Positions 23,972 through 33,909 of a stretch of DNA of 64,000 nucleotides are shown piece after piece. Numbering within the stretch: the first letter of the stretch is position 1; each line of letters opens with the position of its first letter. The notes under the pieces are model-generated. The model was given only the letters and a program-made list of their open reading frames with translations, was not told the origin of the DNA and did no database searches. This stretch comes from Desulfobacterales bacterium (GTDB lineage: Bacteria; Desulfobacterota; Desulfobacteria; Desulfobacterales; CAFBRK01), in NCBI GenBank assembly GCA_021737185.1, contig JAIPEL010000006.1, positions 1-64,000 of the forward strand. Direction: 5' to 3'. Position numbers and translations under genes: made by a program.

Positions 23972-25470
23972 ATATTTTGCTGGCTTACCCGAAATTTCCG
24001 GAAACATTCTGGTCTTTTACCTATGCTCTGGGGTTTATCAAGAAAAAATCGGCGTTCCCGCCGCTGGGCCTGCTCACCGTCGCCGCCCTGCTGCCGGAAC
24101 AGTGGCCCAAGCGTCTGGTGGATGAAAACACAGAAGCCCTCCATGATGAAGATCTAACCTGGGCGGACCTGGTTCTTGTAAGCGCAATGGCGCTTCAGCG
24201 CAAATCGGTTGTTCAGATCATCACGCGCTGCAAGGCAATGGGATTGAAGGTCGTGGCCGGCGGACCGCTTTTTACGGCGGAGCCGGACGCCTTCGACCAG
24301 GTGGATCACCTGGTTTTGGATGAGGCCGAGCTCACTTTGCCGGCGTTTCTCGCGGATCTGGAAAACGGTCGTGCGAAAAAAATATACAACGCCGACGGCT
24401 ACCCCGACATTCGCGCGACCCCAGTTCCTTTATGGGAGTTGGTTCCCATGCACCGCTATGCATCCTTGAACATTCAGTATTCCAGGGGGTGCCCATTCAA
24501 CTGCGAATTTTGCAATATCACGGCGCTTTTCGGCCGCAAGCCGCGCATCAAAACGCCGCAGCAGATCGTCGCCGAACTGGACGCCATTTATCAGGCCGGT
24601 TGGCGCGGCAACATCTTTTTTGTGGACGACAATTTTATCGGCAACAAGCGCTCCCTCAAGGAGCAGTTGCTTCCGGCCCTGATCGATTGGCGCAGGGATA
24701 AAAAGGGATGCGTCTTTTTTACGGAAGCCTCGATCAATTTGGCCGACGACCCCGAGCTCATGGACATGATGGCCGCGGCCGGATTCGATTCGGTTTTTAT
24801 CGGCATCGAGACGCCGGAGGAGAACAGCCTTGCCGAATGCTGCAAGACGCACAACCAAAACAGAAACCTGCTGCAGGATGTCAAAAAAATACACCGCTCC
24901 GGGCTGCAGGTCATGGGGGGCTTTATTGTCGGCTTCGACAACGATCCGCCCTCGATCTTTCAACGCCAGATCGATTTCATTCAAAAAAGCGGGATTGCAA
25001 CGGCGATGGTGGGCCTGCTGCAGGCCCCTCCGGGGACCCGTTTGTTTGAACGCCTTGCGCGGGAAAATCGTGTCTCCGCCGAGTTTTCCGGCGACAACGT
25101 GGACGGCCGGACCAATATCATCCCGGCCATGGGGCTGGATAAGCTGATCGACGGCTATCGCGCGATGATGAAGCAGATCTATTCGCCCCGCCAATATTAC
25201 CAGCGAGTCAGACGCATTTTGGGCGAGCTCAAGGTGCCGGCGGCGACAACCCCCTTCGATCGGCAGCGAATCCTCGCGTTCTGGCGCGCCTGCCTCCGGC
25301 TGGGCGTGCTGGGCAAAGAAAGGTTCCAGTACTGGCGCCTGCTGGCATGGACCATGGCGCGCAAGCCCAGACTGCTGCCGCTGGCCGTTACCCTGGCCAT
25401 CTACGGCTATCATTACCGGAGGATATGCGAGCTCCATATTTTTGGAGCGAGGACCCCACGGTTCCTTTGA
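23968..25470 (+). CDS. B12-binding radical SAM protein (DUF4070 type)
   Basis: 500 residues. The N-terminal cobalamin-binding Rossmann-like domain (about 1-150) has FPPLGLLTVAALLP and VVAGGPLFTAEPD. The radical SAM core has SRGCPFNCEFCN (CxxxCxxC, about 170) for the 4Fe-4S cluster, GNIFFVDDNFIGNKR, and FIGIETPEENSLAE. The C-terminal about 150 residues resemble DUF4070, found in hopanoid methylases and related proteins. Members use SAM and often B12 for methylation or rearrangement of lipids or natural products; the substrate here is unknown. Overlap with the ABM gene suggests one modifying pair. The hflK gene starts 73 nt downstream. Confidence 0.85.
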   Translation: MNILLAYPKFPETFWSFTYALGFIKKKSAFPPLGLLTVAALLPEQWPKRLVDENTEALHDEDLTWADLVLVSAMALQRKSVVQIITRCKAMGLKVVAGGPLFTAEPDAFDQVDHLVLDEAELTLPAFLADLENGRAKKIYNADGYPDIRATPVPLWELVPMHRYASLNIQYSRGCPFNCEFCNITALFGRKPRIKTPQQIVAELDAIYQAGWRGNIFFVDDNFIGNKRSLKEQLLPALIDWRRDKKGCVFFTEASINLADDPELMDMMAAAGFDSVFIGIETPEENSLAECCKTHNQNRNLLQDVKKIHRSGLQVMGGFIVGFDNDPPSIFQRQIDFIQKSGIATAMVGLLQAPPGTRLFERLARENRVSAEFSGDNVDGRTNIIPAMGLDKLIDGYRAMMKQIYSPRQYYQRVRRILGELKVPAATTPFDRQRILAFWRACLRLGVLGKERFQYWRLLAWTMARKPRLLPLAVTLAIYGYHYRRICELHIFGARTPRFL

Positions 25471-25543
25471 AACCGGAGGGCAGCTGCCCTGAAAAAACAA
25501 CCATCGATGTCGCGGATCGGCGCATTGATAAAGGAGACAGGCC

Positions 25544-26587
25544 ATGACTGAATGGAATCAATCCCCGGGGGGATCCACGCCCACGTTGGAAGACATACTG
25601 GAGAAAATCCGGGAGCAGTTTAAACGATTCAAAGGCGGACCGGTCCTGATCCTCGCCGCCGTTGTGGTGGTGGTCGTCGTGTGGACCGCATGGTTCACCG
25701 TCCAGCCCGAGGAGACGGGGATCGTGCAGCGCTTCGGCAAGGTCATGCGCACGGCCGGTCCTGGGCTGCATTTCAAACTGCCGTACGGCATCGAAAAGGT
25801 CCGCCTGGTGCCCACGGCCCGCGTGCTCAAAGAAGAATTCGGCTTTCGGACGGTGTCCGCCGTTCCCGGGGAAAAGACCCGCTACGACACGCAGGGCGCT
25901 TACAAGGACGAGTCGCTGATGCTCTCCGGAGATTTGAACGTCATCGATGTCCAGTGGATCATCCAGTACCGCATCGAAGATCCGATCCTCTACCTGTTTC
26001 AGGTCCGCGACACATCCAAAACCATTCGCGACACCACCGAGGCGGTCATGCGGCGCGCGGTCGGCAACCGTCTGGGCAGCGATGTGCTGACCACCGGCCG
26101 GGTGGCGGTGGCCAGCGAGGCAAAAATCGAGATCCAGAAAATCCTGACGGCCTATGAAACCGGCGTGCGTCTGGTGACCGTGGAGCTCCAGGACGTAACG
26201 CCGCCGGATACGGTGAAACCGGCCTTCAATGAAGTCAACGAGTCGCGCCAGGACAAAGAGCGCACCATCAATGTCGCCCAGGAACGGGCCAACCGGGAAA
26301 TCCCCAAAGCCCGGGGCGTGGCTGCGCAAAGCATCAGCGAGGCCGAAGGCTACGCCCTGGAGCGCGTCAATCGGGCAGAAGGAGAGGCCACCCGCTTTGA
26401 TGCCATTTTAGGACAGTACCAAAAGGCGCCGCAGGTCACGCGCCGTCGTCTGTATCTGGAGGCCATGACCGGTTTCCTATCGGATATGAAAGGGCTCTAT
26501 ATCGTGGATCAGGACCAGAAGGCCATGGTGCCCTGGCTGCCACTGGAGTCCGGCGGACAACCATCAGCCCAGGGGAGACAACCATGA
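25544..26587 (+). CDS. hflK: HflK, membrane protease modulator
   Basis: 347 residues with a GGAGA site before the ATG. A short cytoplasmic N-terminus (about 1-30) precedes one membrane helix (GPVLILAAVVVVVVVWTAWF, about 33-52). The SPFH/band-7 domain starts VQPEETGIVQRFGKV and includes LSGDLNVIDVQWIIQYRIED and a long coiled-coil region (about 225-290). The tail is FLSDMKGLYIVDQDQKAMVP. HflK and HflC form a large periplasmic cage around FtsH hexamers and control its access to membrane substrates. It overlaps hflC by ATGA, and ftsH follows, so the operon encodes the whole complex. Confidence 0.92.
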   Translation: MTEWNQSPGGSTPTLEDILEKIREQFKRFKGGPVLILAAVVVVVVVWTAWFTVQPEETGIVQRFGKVMRTAGPGLHFKLPYGIEKVRLVPTARVLKEEFGFRTVSAVPGEKTRYDTQGAYKDESLMLSGDLNVIDVQWIIQYRIEDPILYLFQVRDTSKTIRDTTEAVMRRAVGNRLGSDVLTTGRVAVASEAKIEIQKILTAYETGVRLVTVELQDVTPPDTVKPAFNEVNESRQDKERTINVAQERANREIPKARGVAAQSISEAEGYALERVNRAEGEATRFDAILGQYQKAPQVTRRRLYLEAMTGFLSDMKGLYIVDQDQKAMVPWLPLESGGQPSAQGRQP

Positions 26588-27567
26588 AGTATACCGGAAA
26601 AGCGGTAATCGCCGCGATAGCGGTAGTGATCGCGATCGTGCTCTACAGCGGTCTATATACATTGGAAGAGGGCCTGCAGGCCATTGTCGTGCAGTTCGGC
26701 CGGCCCGTGGGGGAACCGATAACCGAGGCGGGGCTGCACGTGAAGCTGCCCTTCGTGCAGGAGGTCCGGCGATTCGAAAAGCGCCTGCTGGTCTGGGACG
26801 GTGATCCGAACCAGGTCCCCACCAAGGGGCGGGAGTTCATCTGGGTGGACACCACGGCCCGATGGCGGATCGCCGACGCGAAAAAATTTCTGGAGAACGT
26901 GGCCAGTGAAGCAGGCGCCCAGTCCCGCTTGAACGACATTCTCGATTCGGTGGTGCGCGACCAGGTGTCGAGCAGCGAACTGGTGGAGCTCGTGCGCAGC
27001 GCATCGTGGGAAGTGCCAGAGGACGAGGTCTTAAAGGAGGTTCCAAAGGAGCGCGAAGAGGAGCTTAAACGGGAAATTGCCCGCGGCAGGGAGCAGATCA
27101 CCCGAACGATATTGACAGAGGCGCAAAAGATCATTCCGCAGTACGGCATCGAACTGGTGGATGTGCGCATCAAGCGCCTCGACTACATAGAAAGCGTTCG
27201 CGAAAAAGTCTATGAGCGCATGATCTCCGAGCGTAAGCGGATCGCCGCGCAGTTTCGCTCCGAAGGAGAAGGACGCAGCGCCGAAATCCTCGGAACGATG
27301 GAAAAAGAGCTGCGCCTGATCCGATCCACGGCCTATCGCCGGGTTCAGGAGGTCCAGGGCCGGGCCGACGCCGAGGCCACGCGCATTTACGGCCAAGCCT
27401 ACAATAAGGATCCGGAATTCTATGCCTTTTTGAACACCCTTGAAAGCTACAAGGACAATGCAAATCCGAACTCCGTGCTGATTCTCACTACGGACAGCGA
27501 CTTTTACCAGTACATCAAGCAGGCGAATCCAGGCAAAGCACGGGACCTGTCGACTCCGGTTCCATGA
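26584..27567 (+). CDS. hflC: HflC, membrane protease modulator
   Basis: 327 residues. N-terminal membrane helix (about 5-25: VIAAIAVVIAIVLYSGLYTL) and a band-7 domain beginning EEGLQAIVVQFGRPVGEPI. It contains the HflC-typical TKGREFIWVDTTARWRI and ERMISERKRIAAQFRSEGEG segments, and the tail EFYAFLNTLESYKDN, then LILTTDSDFYQYIK. Translationally coupled to hflK by a 4-nt overlap. With HflK it would form the cage around the FtsH encoded 365 nt downstream. Length and motifs look intact. Confidence 0.92.
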   Translation: MKYTGKAVIAAIAVVIAIVLYSGLYTLEEGLQAIVVQFGRPVGEPITEAGLHVKLPFVQEVRRFEKRLLVWDGDPNQVPTKGREFIWVDTTARWRIADAKKFLENVASEAGAQSRLNDILDSVVRDQVSSSELVELVRSASWEVPEDEVLKEVPKEREEELKREIARGREQITRTILTEAQKIIPQYGIELVDVRIKRLDYIESVREKVYERMISERKRIAAQFRSEGEGRSAEILGTMEKELRLIRSTAYRRVQEVQGRADAEATRIYGQAYNKDPEFYAFLNTLESYKDNANPNSVLILTTDSDFYQYIKQANPGKARDLSTPVP

Positions 27568-27613
27568 TGGGCTTCGCTTCAGACGGGCAAGAATCCGTTG
27601 GGAAGGAAACAAC

Positions 27614-27895
27614 ATGCCAGTAAATTTTGAATCCAAGGACATCGACCGATCAATGGCGGAAGCCGATGAACTCATTGAGCGGATTCAATCCGATTTCCTC
27701 AACGAGATGGAAGAAGAGCATCGGCTGCAGTTTGAAATACACGCGCAGAAACTGAAAAAAATCAAATCCGAGGTTCAAGGCCGGATCGACGAAAAAAAAG
27801 CCGCAAAAACAGACTCCGGTGCGGAAGGGGTGCATGAGGCGATTCTTGACATTATCAAGGCCATGCAGGGGTTGACAAAATCTCTTTCCGAATGA
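27614..27895 (+). CDS. Small coiled-coil protein between hflC and ftsH
   Basis: 93 residues, largely helical and charged: DIDRSMAEADELIERIQSDF, then EEEHRLQFEIHAQKLKKIKS. The last about 25 residues (HEAILDIIKAMQGLTKSLSE) are amphipathic. No signal peptide or membrane segment, so it is cytoplasmic. A GGAAGGAAAC site precedes the ATG. Its location inside an hflKC-ftsH operon suggests a role in the protease complex, perhaps as an adaptor or regulator, but this is only inferred. No family recognised. Confidence 0.6.
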   Translation: MPVNFESKDIDRSMAEADELIERIQSDFLNEMEEEHRLQFEIHAQKLKKIKSEVQGRIDEKKAAKTDSGAEGVHEAILDIIKAMQGLTKSLSE

Positions 27896-27931
27896 CGACC
27901 GAACGCTTTTGAATGAAACGGGACGATAAAA

Positions 27932-29920
27932 ATGGCACCCAGTGCAAATAAAGATCCACTCGGCGACTTGATGGACAAGCTGCGGTTGTTTTTTGGCCTC
28001 GGCAGTCGTCCGAAAAACAAGGCTGTGCCGCCGGGAAAGAGGCGTTTGAGCATCTGGCACTTTGTATTGGCCATGCTGCTGTTTTCTTATCTGCAGCCGC
28101 TTTTGTTTTCTTCGAAAGTGGAGACGATTTCCTACAGTCAATTTAAACAGTATGTCGACCAGGGGGTCGTTGGCGAGTTGGTGATCGAACCGGAAAACAT
28201 CAGCGGCACCCTAGCGGGATCGCCGGAAAGAGCCTTCACTACCGTTCGCGTAAATGACCCGGACCTGGTCAAGGAGCTGGATGAACTCAAGATCGGCTAT
28301 TCCGGAAAACACGAAAACAGATTTCTAGGCAGTCTTCTTTCCTGGGTTCTTCCACTGGCCTTTTTTTTCCTGGTCTGGCGGTTCGCCATGAAAAAGATGG
28401 GACCGGGCATGGGCGTCATGTCTTTTTCCAAGAGCAAGGCCAAGATTTTCGCGGAAAGCGACACCAAGGTCTCTTTTGCCGATGTGGCCGGAATCGACGA
28501 AGCCAGAGATGAGCTGGAGGAAGTGGTCGAATTTCTCAAGACCCCGGAAAAATTTCAAAAATTAGGAGGCAGAATCCCCAAAGGGGTGCTGCTGGTCGGC
28601 CCGCCGGGAACCGGCAAAACCCTTCTGGCCCGGGCCGTTGCCGGGGAGGCCCAAGTGCCTTTTTTTTCCATCAGCGGATCTGAATTCGTGGAGATGTTCG
28701 TGGGCGTGGGGGCAGCCCGCGTACGGGATCTGTTTTCCCAGGCCGCGGCGCAGGCGCCGTGTATCATCTTCATCGATGAACTGGACGCCCTGGGAAAAGC
28801 CCGGGGGATGAATGTGATGGGCGGCCACGACGAACGGGAGCAAACCCTGAACCAGCTTCTGGTGGAGATGGACGGCTTTGAAACCAATAAAGGGGTCATC
28901 ATCATGGCCGCCACCAACCGGCCGGAAATCCTGGATCCGGCCTTGCTGCGGCCGGGGCGCCTGGACCGGCAGGTCCTGGTGGACCGCCCGGATATCAACG
29001 GACGGGAGGCCATCTTAAAAATCCACTCCAGGAACGTGACGCTGGGACCCGAAGTCGATCTTCGCAAGATCGCCGGCCGCACCCCGGGATTTGTGGGAGC
29101 GGACCTGGCCAACATCATCAATGAAGCTGCGCTTTTGGCGGCCCGCAACGATAAAGAAACCGTGGAGCTGGAGGATTTCGACGAGGCCATCGACCGGGTG
29201 GTGGCCGGCCTTCAGAAAAAAAACCGGGTGATGAATGCGCAAGAAAAAGAAATCGTCGCCTTTCATGAATCCGGACATGCCATCGTGGCCGAATCTGTCG
29301 AGCATGCCGATCCCGTGCATAAAATCTCGATCATTCCCCGCGGGATTGCGGCGCTCGGATACACCCAACAGCAGCCCACCGAGGACCGTTATTTATTGAC
29401 GCGTTCGGAGTTGAACGACCGCCTGGCCGTTCTGTTAGGCGGCCGGGTAGCCGAGGAACTGGTGTTCAATGAAATCTCCACCGGCGCGCAGAACGATCTG
29501 CAGCGGGCCTCCGACATCGCCCGGGCCATGGTCACCGAATACGGCATGAGCGATGTCCTCGGGTTGGTGAACTATGAACGTCCGCGCCAGGCGATGTTTC
29601 TGCCGGAAAACTTTTCCCCGGGCAAAAACTACAGCGAAGCCAAATCCGCCCAGATCGATGACGAGATCGACCGTATTGTCGACGAGGCCCATCAGCGCGT
29701 ACGAAAAATCTTATCGGAACGGCGAGCGGTTCTGGATGGTTTGGCCCATCTGCTTTCCCGGAAGGAAAGCGTTCAGGGCGAAGAGCTCAGAACGATGCTG
29801 TCGGCCGCCGGACCAATGTCATCGTCTGTCAAGCCCTATCGAAACTATGCCGGAAAAGGAGGTATGGTTTTGGATATGGTTTTACAGAATCAGACGTGGG
29901 GGAAGCCGTATGAAACCTAA
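27932..29920 (+). CDS. ftsH: FtsH-family ATP-dependent zinc metalloprotease
   Basis: 662 residues, usual length. Two membrane helices (about 37-57 and 132-152) flank a short periplasmic domain. The AAA+ domain has VGPPGTGKT (about 223), [11 protein letters not shown] and the second region of homology ending [16 protein letters not shown]. The M41 protease domain has [11 protein letters not shown] (zinc motif HESGH, about 445) and the third zinc ligand region. It degrades damaged membrane and soluble proteins. With hflKC in the same operon it is probably a dedicated stress paralogue rather than the housekeeping copy, but the genome is not visible. It overlaps the LapA-like gene by 11 nt. The ribosome site is weak. 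Confidence 0.93.
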   Translation: MAPSANKDPLGDLMDKLRLFFGLGSRPKNKAVPPGKRRLSIWHFVLAMLLFSYLQPLLFSSKVETISYSQFKQYVDQGVVGELVIEPENISGTLAGSPERAFTTVRVNDPDLVKELDELKIGYSGKHENRFLGSLLSWVLPLAFFFLVWRFAMKKMGPGMGVMSFSKSKAKIFAESDTKVSFADVAGIDEARDELEEVVEFLKTPEKFQKLGGRIPKGVLLVGPPGTGKTLLARAVAGEAQVPFFSISGSEFVEMFVGVGAARVRDLFSQAAAQAPCIIFIDELDALGKARGMNVMGGHDEREQTLNQLLVEMDGFETNKGVIIMAATNRPEILDPALLRPGRLDRQVLVDRPDINGREAILKIHSRNVTLGPEVDLRKIAGRTPGFVGADLANIINEAALLAARNDKETVELEDFDEAIDRVVAGLQKKNRVMNAQEKEIVAFHESGHAIVAESVEHADPVHKISIIPRGIAALGYTQQQPTEDRYLLTRSELNDRLAVLLGGRVAEELVFNEISTGAQNDLQRASDIARAMVTEYGMSDVLGLVNYERPRQAMFLPENFSPGKNYSEAKSAQIDDEIDRIVDEAHQRVRKILSERRAVLDGLAHLLSRKESVQGEELRTMLSAAGPMSSSVKPYRNYAGKGGMVLDMVLQNQTWGKPYET

Positions 29921-30113
29921 ACTCATCATAGGCGCGATCCTGGCCGGATTGATGCTGGTATTCATCATCCAGAACGTTGCGGTCATGAACCTCAGATTCC
30001 TGTTCTGGACGCTGTCGATGTCCGGCGCATTGCTGATGCTATTGATTCTGTCGGCAGGCATCATCCTGGGGTGGCTGCTTCACAGCGGCTTCAGCAGAAG
30101 AAAACGTCGGTGA
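29910..30113 (+). CDS. LapA-domain small membrane protein, copy 1
   Basis: 67 residues starting at the ATG that overlaps the ftsH stop. The 179-residue track ORF is a longer reading of the same frame through ftsH. Two hydrophobic helices (about 5-23 and 38-58) with the LapA/DUF1049 pattern [20 protein letters not shown], then a basic tail (SRRKRR). LapA-type proteins are inner-membrane partners in lipopolysaccharide homeostasis acting with FtsH and LapB in enterobacteria, so coupling to ftsH is meaningful. A paralogue with the same core lies at 38265-38495. Confidence 0.8.
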   Translation: MKPKLIIGAILAGLMLVFIIQNVAVMNLRFLFWTLSMSGALLMLLILSAGIILGWLLHSGFSRRKRR

Positions 30114-30960
30114 TGTCAAGAAAGTCGTTGGGAAGTCGCCATGGGCACCCGTCAAAGGGGTCAAATCCGTCTTCTGCAAAACGGCGAGGCTTATTTCCCG
30201 GCGACATTTTTTATATCCACTTGCGGCTGCTCGAGCGCGCCACGCACTTGCGTAAAGAACTGGGCGGCGGCTCGCTCACCGCGCTGCCCATCATCGAAAC
30301 CGAAGCGCAGAACATTTCCGCCTACATTCCGACCAACCTGATCTCCATCACCGATGGACAGATCTACCTCTCGCCGTCTCTGTTCGAACTGGGCGTACTG
30401 CCCGCGGTCGATGTCGGCAAATCCGTTTCACGCGTCGGCGGCAAGGCGCAACGGGCCGCCTACCGCGCGGTGGCCGGCGACCTCAAGCTCGCCTACTCGC
30501 AATTTGAAGAACTCGAGACCTTTGCCCGGTTCGGCGCCCGGCTGGATGAAGATAACCGCAAGGTCATCGCGCATGGGCGGCGCATTCGGGCATGCCTCAA
30601 GCAGCCGGAATTCGCCCCGGTGTCCATGCCCGCACAAATCGCCGTGCTGCTGGCGTTGACCGCGGACCTATTCGACGACGTGCCGCTTGATCGGATGACC
30701 GATGCCGAGCAGGCCGTGCGCAAAGCGGCGGCGGAAATCCCGGCGGAGGTGAGCGAGCGATTGGATATCGCCGACACGTTGAGCGATGCGGATCGCGAAA
30801 CGATCATTAAAATCGCCCGCCAAGCGCTCGAAGCGTTTTCACCCGAAGAGGAATCGAAATCCGAGCCTGAGCCCGAACAAGGACCCCAAAAACAACCCAA
30901 ACCGGCAACCAAGCCACAAACAAAGCCGGATAAGCCCAAGGGGTCACCCGGGGGAGCCGT
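30113..30960 (+). pseudogene. atpA: N-type ATPase alpha subunit, C-terminal relic
   Basis: From about residue 22 the frame matches the second half of ATP synthase alpha: [20 protein letters not shown], then [20 protein letters not shown] and [21 protein letters not shown] Pro/Lys-rich tail (about 30870-30950) follows. The nucleotide-binding Walker A and most of the catalytic domain are missing, so it cannot be functional. Tail and neighbour resemble the alternative, probably Na+-translocating N-ATPases. The frame continues into atpG without a stop, giving one chimeric ORF (30113-31798). The sequence before about 30175 is unrelated. Confidence 0.8.
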
Positions 30961-31640
30961 CATGAGCGACACCACGGCGAGCCTGCGCCGGAAGATATAC
31001 AGTGCCGGAAATCTGCAATCGGTCGTCCGCACGATGAAGGCTCTGGCCGCTTCCAGTATCGGCCAATACGAGCAATCGGTGCGCGCGTTGGGTGATTACT
31101 ATCATACTGTGGAGCTGGGGTTGGGCGTCTGTTTCCGGGACGCCGGTTCATCAGCGTTGATGACCGGAGAGACAAAACGAACGAATAAGGGTGTGATCGG
31201 CGCGGTCGTGTTCGGTTCAGATCAGGGATTGGTGGGCCAGTTTAATGACGTGGTGGCCGATTATGCGGTCAAGGCGCTGGCGGGTCCGGCGGACAAAGCC
31301 AAGGTCTGGGCCGTCGGAGAGCGCGTTTATGTGCGCCTGGCGGACGCAGGCCTGCCGCTGGTCCGACTTTTCACCGTGCCGAACTCCGTCAAGGTCATTA
31401 CCCCGCTCGTCGGTCAGATTCTCGTGGAGAGCGAGACGCGCCGCAACCGGGGTGAAGTCACCGAACTTTACCTCTTCTACAACCGCCCCGCGTCCGGGGC
31501 GGTTTACACGCCCGTCAGTCAGCGACTGCTGCCGCTGGATGAAACATGGCGACGCGAACTCGCCGAGCTTCCCTGGCCGACGAAGAACTTGCCCGAGATC
31601 ATGGGCGATAACACCGAGACACTGAATCGAACGAACACAT
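30961..31640 (+). pseudogene. atpG: N-type ATPase gamma subunit, 3'-truncated relic
   Basis: Begins [20 protein letters not shown], then [13 protein letters not shown], the gamma-subunit N-terminus. It includes [20 protein letters not shown] and [20 protein letters not shown]. Similarity ends at about ETL (31625), roughly 60-70 residues before the expected end. The C-terminal helix that forms the rotor with the N-terminal helix is therefore absent. The frame then runs meaninglessly into the PfkB gene. Together with the atpA relic this is the leftover of an atp operon of the N-ATPase order. Confidence 0.8.
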
Positions 31641-31691
31641 GGTCCGGAAATTATGGAAAAAATACTCAGGCCGCCGCAGGGAGGGGTATTT

Positions 31692-32630
31692 ATGAAAACC
31701 ATCGTAACCATGGCCTTGAATCCGGCGATCGACAAGAGCTCAAGTGTTGCGCATGTCGTGGCCGAGCGAAAACTGTACTGCAAACCCCCGCATTTTGAGC
31801 CGGGAGGGGGCGGGGTGAATGTCTCCCGGGCCATTAAGAAACTGGGAGGCGAATCTCTGCTCCTTTATCCCGTAGGGGGCCTGACGGGAAAGATGCTTCA
31901 AAAGCTCCTGGACCGGGAAGGACTGAACCATCGGCCCTTTCCCATTGAGGGATCGATCCGGGAGAGCCTGGTTGTACTGGAGGAAGCAACCGGACGGCAG
32001 TACCGTTTTGGAATGCCGGGGCCCGAGTTTCAGGAACAGGAGTGGAAACAATTCCTGACTGCCTTGTCGGTCATGGACCCGGCGCCTGAGTATCTGGTGG
32101 CCAGCGGGAGCCTTCCGCCGGGCGTGCCCACTGGCTTTTATGCACGGGTGGCGCGCGTCGGGAAGGAAAGGGGCGCAAAAGTCATCATCGACGCTTCGGG
32201 GGAAGCCATGAAAAAGGCGCTTGAGGAAGGCGTGTATATGATCAAACCCAATGTCCGTGAATTCAGGAATCTGCTTGGGAAGGATGTCAAAGAGGAAGCA
32301 CAGATCAAAGCGGAGGCCCGAAAGATGATCCAGGGCGGCCGGTGCGAATTGCTGGTCATCTCGCTGGGCGCGGCAGGCGCCTTGATGGTTTCAGAGGAGA
32401 CCATCGAACGCATCCTTCCGCCGACCGTGCCGATTGTCAGCAAGGTGGGAGCCGGAGACAGCATGGTGGCCGGTATCGTCATGCGTCTTGCCCGGGGCAG
32501 GCCGCTCAGGGAATCCGTCCTTTTCGGCGTGGCCGCGGGCACGGCGGCCGTCATGACGCCGGGAACGGAGCTGTGCCGGCGGGAGGATGCTGAAAGGTTG
32601 TTTGAAAGCATGGTTGCAGGGTCCCAATAA
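31692..32630 (+). CDS. PfkB-family hexose/phosphosugar kinase
   Basis: 312 residues from ATG 31692 with GGGAGGGG upstream; the track start adds 13 residues of relic sequence. PfkB features: LNPAIDKSS near the start, [20 protein letters not shown] (about 38-57), SGSLPPGVP (about 136), IKPNVREF, and the anion-hole/catalytic motif [13 protein letters not shown] (about 252-264). The closest functional types are 1-phosphofructokinase, 6-phosphofructokinase II and tagatose-6-P kinase; sequence alone does not decide. In the surrounding island it would feed glycolysis next to the phosphorylase and pyruvate kinase genes. Looks intact. Confidence 0.85.
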   Translation: MKTIVTMALNPAIDKSSSVAHVVAERKLYCKPPHFEPGGGGVNVSRAIKKLGGESLLLYPVGGLTGKMLQKLLDREGLNHRPFPIEGSIRESLVVLEEATGRQYRFGMPGPEFQEQEWKQFLTALSVMDPAPEYLVASGSLPPGVPTGFYARVARVGKERGAKVIIDASGEAMKKALEEGVYMIKPNVREFRNLLGKDVKEEAQIKAEARKMIQGGRCELLVISLGAAGALMVSEETIERILPPTVPIVSKVGAGDSMVAGIVMRLARGRPLRESVLFGVAAGTAAVMTPGTELCRREDAERLFESMVAGSQ

Positions 32631-32659
32631 ATCTTCTTTATCGGAAGCAGGAGATTGCC

Positions 32660-32731
32660 ATGAAAAAGGACGAATTCATGGAAACATGGGTCCTGGTCTG
32701 TGTTACGGACGCGGGGGTTGCTGCACCATGA
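32660..32731 (+). CDS. Possible 23-residue upstream ORF of pyruvate kinase
   Basis: ATG with a good AGGAGATT site encodes MKKDEFMETWVLVCVTDAGV followed by AAP and a stop that overlaps the pyruvate kinase ATG (ATGA). It could be a leader peptide coupling translation, or the collapsed remains of a deleted gene, which fits the deletion pattern around it. Confidence 0.3.
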   Translation: MKKDEFMETWVLVCVTDAGVAAP

Positions 32732-33835
32732 GATTACCGGTTCATAAAACCAAAATCGTCTGTACCATAGGCCCGGCCTCCCGATCGGAGGCTGTGTTGG
32801 AGCAGTTAATTCTCCGGGGATAAGGTCTTCTGTCGGACGGTTATCGGCGGCCCGCTTCTTTCCTGCAAAGGATTAAACCTTCCCGGGGTAAAGATATTCG
32901 CCGATGCGGTGTCGGATACGGACCTCGAATTTGTCGCCTTTGCCCTGCGGGAGGGGGTGGATGCCTTTGGCGTTTCATTTGCAGAGACAGCCGACGACAT
33001 ACGCAAGGTAAAGGCCTTTGCACAAAAAGACGGGCAATCCGCGTATGTAGTCGCCAAAATCGAGCGGGCCGAGGCCATTGTCAATTTCGATGAAATTGTC
33101 ACTGCGGCGGATGCCATCATGATTGCCCGCGGCGACCTGGGGGTTCAGATCCCTATAGAGGATGTGCCCGCCGTTCAGAAAAAACTGATCAACAAGGCGA
33201 ATCTTCTGGGCCGGCCCGTGATAACAGCGACGCAAATGTTGTTGTCCATGACGGAAAATATCCGGCCGACCCGTGCCGAGGTATCCGATGTGGCCAATGC
33301 GATTTTTGACGGGACAGATGCGGTGATGTTGTCCGAAGAGACGGCCATAGGAAAATATCCTGTGGAGACTGTTGAAATGATAGCTAAAATAGCAACCTCC
33401 ACAGAGCGGGAACGTAAAGATGTACAGGCCCTGGCCGATCTGCCCGCATACTTCAGGACGGGTGCCGGTTCCGACAACACCCGTGTCGAGGACATCATTT
33501 CCCTGAATGCCGTCGAATCCGCGAACGCGTTAAATGTACGCTATATCCTGGCCCACACCCAAAACAAGGGCGCTGCGTGTTTCATCTCCAGATTCAAGCC
33601 GGACTGCTGGATACTTTCTTTTCGCGGCGATGTAAAAACGAATCATTTTCCGACCCTGGCTTACGGGGTTTATCCTGTCTGCCTTGAGGATGAAACAAAT
33701 GCCTTTTCCGATATGGCGATGCGTTTTCTGGTCAAGGCCGGGATGGTTGAAAAAGACGAGAGAATGATTCTGATAGAGGATGAATCGCATGACGACAGGC
33801 CGGAAACCTTGTTGATGAAAATCTTTAAAGCCTGA
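32728..33835 (+). pseudogene. pyk: Pyruvate kinase with internal deletion
   Basis: Starts normally (MRLPVHKTKIVCTIGPASRS, then EAVLEQLILRG) but hits TAA at residue 32, where MxVARLNFSHG should follow. The family sequence resumes in a different frame at about 32835 (GGPLLSCKGLNLPGVKIFAD) and continues to the natural end. It includes VVAKIERAEAIVNFDE, the Mg2+/substrate loop MIARGDLGVQIP and TATQMLLSM. About 120-130 residues, including part of the catalytic barrel and most of the B domain, are lost. ORF 32909-33835 (308 codons) could still be translated but lacks the N-terminal barrel strands, so activity is unlikely. Confidence 0.85.
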
Positions 33836-33909
33836 ACAGGGAGTATGAATACAAGAGCCCTGTTTTGTCTGCGGGAAAACGATAAAGTTTTGGTCGCCTG
33901 GAGGAGGAT

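Noticed and set aside
32909-33835. Pyruvate kinase fragment as an independent functional gene
   Set aside because: It lacks the N-terminal barrel strands and B domain, has no clear ribosome site, and the true N-terminus lies just upstream in a broken frame.
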